Assembly: GCF_018143015.1 (NCBI RefSeq) | Contig: NC_054753.1 | Coordinates: 30,470,292-30,534,291, forward strand | DNA: 64,000 bases | Direction: 5' to 3' | Origin: Lytechinus variegatus | Lineage: Eukaryota > Echinodermata > Echinoidea > Temnopleuroida > Toxopneustidae | Program-made: the position numbers and the translations under genes | The notes under the pieces: generated by a model | Seen by the model: only the letters and a program-made list of their open reading frames with translations | Databases searched by the model: none | Told to the model about the DNA's origin: nothing | In this document: positions 60,126 to 64,000 of the stretch, piece by piece | How the letters are laid out: the number at the start of each line of letters is the position of its first letter | Numbering within the stretch: the first letter of the stretch is position 1

Positions 60126-60698
60126 AGGGGTGGTCCAGGCTGAAAGTATTTACAGCTTAGTAAAAGAATTCACTAAGCAAAATGCCTAAAATTTCGTCAA
60201 AATAGGACAACAAATAGCAAAGTTATTGAATTTTAAATTTTAGTAATATTTTGTAAAAACAGTCGTCATGAATATTCATTAGGTGGGCTGATGATGTCAC
60301 ATCTCCACTTGTTCTTTTGTATTTTATTATATGAAATTAGGTTTATTCAAATTTTTTCCTCCAAGAACTAGAAAAATTGGATTGACAACTGATTTAGTGC
60401 ATTAGATATTTATTGCTGCAACATATTTCATTATAAGGGAGACATATTATTCACACAAGTATGAAATAATGAAAAAATATGATTTTATGTAATAACATAC
60501 GAAAACGGAAAGTGGAGATGTGACATCATCAGCTCGCCTAATGAATATTCATGTCGACTGTTTTCACAAAATATTGCTAAACTTTAAAGTTCAATAACTT
60601 TATCATTTGTTATCCGATTTTGATGAAATTTTCAGCGTTTTGCTCAGTGAATTCTACTCTGTATTAAGATATAAATATTTTTAGCCTGGACCACCCCT
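60126..60698. mobile_element. TTAA MITE family A, complete copy
   Basis: TTAA lies at 60122-60125 and 60699-60702. The inverted ends are AGGGGTGGTCCAGGCTGAAA and its complement TTAGCCTGGACCACCCCT. The internal GGGCTGATGATGTCAC and its mirror image lie about 100 bases in from each end. This copy is the reference for the fragments at 14493 and 47641. Confidence 0.88.
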
Positions 60699-60702
60699 TT
60701 AA

Positions 60703-61944
60703 CGATATTGAGTTTTTACCACAATGTCCCAGTGAATTGCCCTAGAAGTAGATCAGTTGGTGTTCGATCTCATGGCTTTATACACCGGAAAAGCAGGTGT
60801 AAAGAGCAAGTTCATGGACCCTAGATCTTGTTAGGTTGCTGACCGATCCTGTCAGAGACCCGACTACAGACAGGTGACCATATGATAGACCTACCCTGGA
60901 TACAAACTGACCATGAAGAAAACTATCGACTCTTTATGGATCACCTGAGAGTTAAAGGTTAAATAGCTGATTCATATTTGTTTGGTCATCAAAGCTATCA
61001 GGAATCTCACTTCAGAGCATTTAACTCAAGGAGAGATTACACTTTGCACATTGTTAAGATGGGGGTTTGCAGAGGTTTTACCTTTCAAAGTGGGATAATC
61101 AGAGCCCTGTACTACTGTATATATATTTTGGAAAATTTGCTTTCAGTTGGTTACAATATTTCACTGTTTTCGATGTGCTTGCCTAACATAGCAATCTGCA
61201 CCTTGATGTAACCCACTGAAAAGGAATCAACCAAAATCTGTCATAAACAGATCTGTTTGCATAAAATGAGAAGTGAAAACCTCAAATAAATATTGAACTT
61301 AATGTACATAGGAAATATTTATTTTGACACCTTACTGTCTTTTACAAATTATGCAACATAGCTTAAATTTAATGTAAAATGCAAGTTTTTTGCAAAATCA
61401 TGGGGTACAGGGTGGTGGAAGTGATGGTAGTTGGGGGAATGCATCATCCCTTCCCCCACCCCATGTTCGCTGCCTCGATCCAGCTGTTGCATTACCTACC
61501 ATATGTTTTTTTCTGACTCTGAAAGAAAATCAGCCATTTTTGCCAGAGAAAAATCAAGTTACTTGTACTATTCAGGATAAATAGAACCCAATAATTAGTA
61601 GGTATCCATGTACTTTTTAAAATTACAAGAACTTTTGCAGGGAATTTCCAGCATCTTGGGTAAGCTCGTAGTGTGAAGCATATTATGATAATCTTCCCAT
61701 CCTTGCGAGTAATTTGGGCATGGGTGCCATAAGGTTCTTAGTTTGTGAGCTAGCTGAGCTCACAATTTTTAACAGCTTCCCTGGCGTCTCTGCCTGGATC
61801 TTAATAATTTGCATGTTCACAGCTTCAGGAGCTTAGTATCCCGACAAGGGTCTTGTTTGGGTAGGTATGAAAGCAGATTATGAGATGATAATTATCAGAT
61901 ATTTTGAGACCTGAACAAGTTCTTGTAAAATTTTTGAATGTTGT
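60703..61944. other. Intergenic DNA, no gene seen
   Basis: Frames at 60978-61211 and 61390-61584 show no domain signature. A short stretch resembling family C wording (TACAAGAACTTTTGCAGGGA) occurs at about 61625. Confidence 0.45.
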
Positions 61945-62235
61945 GGAGCGTTGTGGCCCAGTCGATTAGTCTTCTGACTTTGAAACAGAGAGTCGTGGTT
62001 TCAAATCCCAGCCATGGCGTAATTTCCTTCAGCAAGAAATTCATCCACATTGTGCTGCACTCAACCCAGGTGAGGTCAATGGGTACCTGGCGGGAATCTA
62101 TTCCTTGAAATGCCACCCCGCTGTAAAAGGCTGTGGGGCTAAAGCTAGGGTAATAATATCCAAGTCCTCTGGAAGCACATCGGGACGTTATGACATATTT
62201 GCGCTATGCAAGAACTGTGTTATTGTTATAAATTT
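61945..62235 (+). repeat. tRNA-derived SINE, nearly full length
   Basis: GGAGCGTTGTGGCCCAGTCG (box A region) is followed by GTGGTTTCAAATCCC (box B with changes) and CAGCAAGAAATTCATCCACA. The 3' part includes GGGCTAAAGCTAGGGTAATA and ends near TGCGCTATGCAAGAACTG. Confidence 0.85.
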
Positions 62236-62874
62236 TACAGGTTTTTTGGTGATTGAGTCAGTTTGAAATATCAAAATCACCTAAAGTTGGAGTCAATGAG
62301 GATCATGGGGGGGGGGGGGTTCTCTCATCCAATGATTTCCTTTGCGGTTTCCAAAGGAAGGGGATGACACAGATCAATTTGGTAGGCATGCCTGTTTCCT
62401 CCTTACATTATCCAAACCTTTCTCTTGGGAGTGTGTCTTTCACTCTCTTTGGAAGATGGAACATTATGTTGTAGGCCTACATAATACATGTGGTGCTTGA
62501 GAGCTTTAAAAAATTGAAATAAAGTTAAATCAATAATTGAGAGTTTGGTGGAGTGACAACCTTTTTAACATTTAATTAATTTTAGGGATACGGTCTGATG
62601 CTGCACAGGCAATTGATGCAGACCAAAATATATGTTTTTAATGCATCGCTAAAACTCTCTATATAGATGATAATGTATATGACACCTAGATAGATCCTTG
62701 TGATTTGATTGGTTGTTTGATATCGTTCATTCAGCCCATTTTGCAATGAAGTCATCAACCGTGCAATTTTGGATCCATATGATTCTGTCCATTGCACTCG
62801 AAATTCATGAATTTCGTATGAAAAAAACAACTTTAGGTGTCATATATACCAAATAATGAATGATTTTTTCAATT

Positions 62875-62990
62875 GTGCAATGGACAGAATACTTCATTCA
62901 GTGAAAGATGAAATAATGATCCATTCAACTCGGCTTCGCCTCGTATGGATCATTTCATCTTTCACCTCATGAAGTATTCTTCCATTGCAC
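62875..62990. repeat. Foldback palindrome
   Basis: The left arm starts GTGCAATGGACAGAATACTT; the right arm is its near complement, ending GTATTCTTCCATTGCAC. The arms are about 55 bases around AACTCGGCTTCGCCTCG. A third copy of the end motif, ATTCTGTCCATTGCAC, lies at 62782-62797. Confidence 0.8.
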
Positions 62991-64000
62991 TCATAAACAT
63001 TCATTATTTGAATATTACCGGTATTTCCTATATGCCCTTTTTGAATGACACATAGGGTAAAGAATTATATTAACTTTTCTTGATCTCTAAGTAAATGCAG
63101 AAACTCCCTTTCACAAATCACAATGCATTTACAGGTCCTTAGTTTGCTTCAGTATTAAGTGTAAAACTGTGAAAGGAAACATTCCTCAGTAATGAATGAA
63201 CATTTCTGAAGATACTGATGGATGCACTCAATACATTTATGTTTCATCCTATGACCTTTGTTTATTTCCTATGTGAATTACATACTGGAAGTGATCACTT
63301 GGCCTGATTTAAGATGAATTAAGGCATACTTTCATTTGCCCATGTTTTAAGCATGAGGTATAAAGAAGATATGGCATGAAATATGTCAGCATTACATTGA
63401 TTATAATTAATTGATTAATTCATGAAAACTTAAACCAATAGGATTATATTTTCTGTTTCCAAGAAACAGAGCAGCAATCATTTACAAGTTTACAATTAAC
63501 CACAAGTGTTAATTATTATTAATTTTGTGACCAAATATTTTCTTAAAATTGATTTCTAATTTCTTTTAAACTCCTCTAGGGGTATCTGTAGAATTAAGGT
63601 TTCAAAAGGCATTTCTGGGAACTTTGGGCAGATGATACCTGTTTTGACCACTTAAGATTTGACAAGCCTTTTGAATTGCACAAATTTGTGTTTCTTTTTT
63701 ATATCGAGTGTAGGAAAATGTTTATTTTGGGAAAGTTTATAAATACAGTCTTGGTGTGGCTAATTAATATCAGCATATACTCGAGCTTTATATCTTACAT
63801 AATTGTGAATTGCCAGTGTTTTTATTTCAAGTAGTCATAAAATAATGCCCTGATAGTGCCTCATAATTTGCTTAAGAGTTTGGTCTATGAATAATAACTA
63901 TTTGTGCAATTGGATATTAAGAATATCCAATTGTACTTGTGTACTTGAACATTTAAAACCCTATACAATCAAGCAGAGTACATTTGAAGCTATTCCATAT
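62991..64000. other. AT-rich DNA, no gene seen
   Basis: No exon-like frame or recognised repeat. Confidence 0.45.

Overview
The window looks like an AT-rich, repeat-dense invertebrate deuterostome nuclear genome, most likely an echinoderm such as a sea urchin. Three things point there: intron-bearing host genes, the mix of transposon families (Penelope-like, CR1/L2-like LINEs, tRNA-derived SINEs, many short TTAA- or 8-bp-duplicating MITEs), and repeat sequences of a kind I associate with sea urchin DNA. The taxon is inference; nothing in the window proves it.

Two host protein-coding genes are clear, both on the minus strand. At 5510-7426 a single coding exon encodes a 638-residue type I membrane protein with a signal peptide, leucine-rich repeats, one Ig domain, a transmembrane helix and a short basic tail. 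It belongs to the LRR-Ig group of cell-surface adhesion or signalling proteins. At 22163-25300 two coding exons encode a 644-residue BTB-BACK-Kelch protein, a likely Cullin-3 substrate adaptor. A CpG-rich stretch near 40.64-40.96 kb ending in a consensus splice donor may be a noncoding first exon on the plus strand, but no coding exon follows before the window ends.

Most of the rest is mobile DNA. At 26.8-32.9 kb there are three LINE pieces: one with an uninterrupted reverse transcriptase frame (28592-30556), and two decayed minus-strand pieces, one of which split a MITE. At 34.6-40.4 kb there is a nested stack: a TTAA-flanked inverted-repeat element containing a long TCTA microsatellite, into which a Penelope-like element with 83-bp perfect inverted termini is inserted. 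That element is broken between its reverse transcriptase and GIY-YIG endonuclease by two further small insertions. At 47.6-52.8 kb a MITE is split by a 4584-bp element with 14-bp inverted ends, a 4-bp target duplication and eleven copies of a 14-bp motif clustered near both ends. A third hairpin-ended element sits inside that one.

Many short inverted-repeat elements have target duplications that can be read directly. Five short elements and the large 34.6-40.4 kb element show TTAA at one or both ends, one shows TTA, and one shows a perfect 8-bp duplication. Eight tRNA-derived SINE copies or fragments were found. Two arrays of about 170-bp degenerate repeats carry perfect AGGTCA direct repeats spaced by one base. 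No rRNA gene, CRISPR array, operon or functional tRNA gene was seen. The best candidates for something little described are the 4.6-kb element with clustered subterminal motifs and the hammerhead-like inverted termini of the Penelope-like element.
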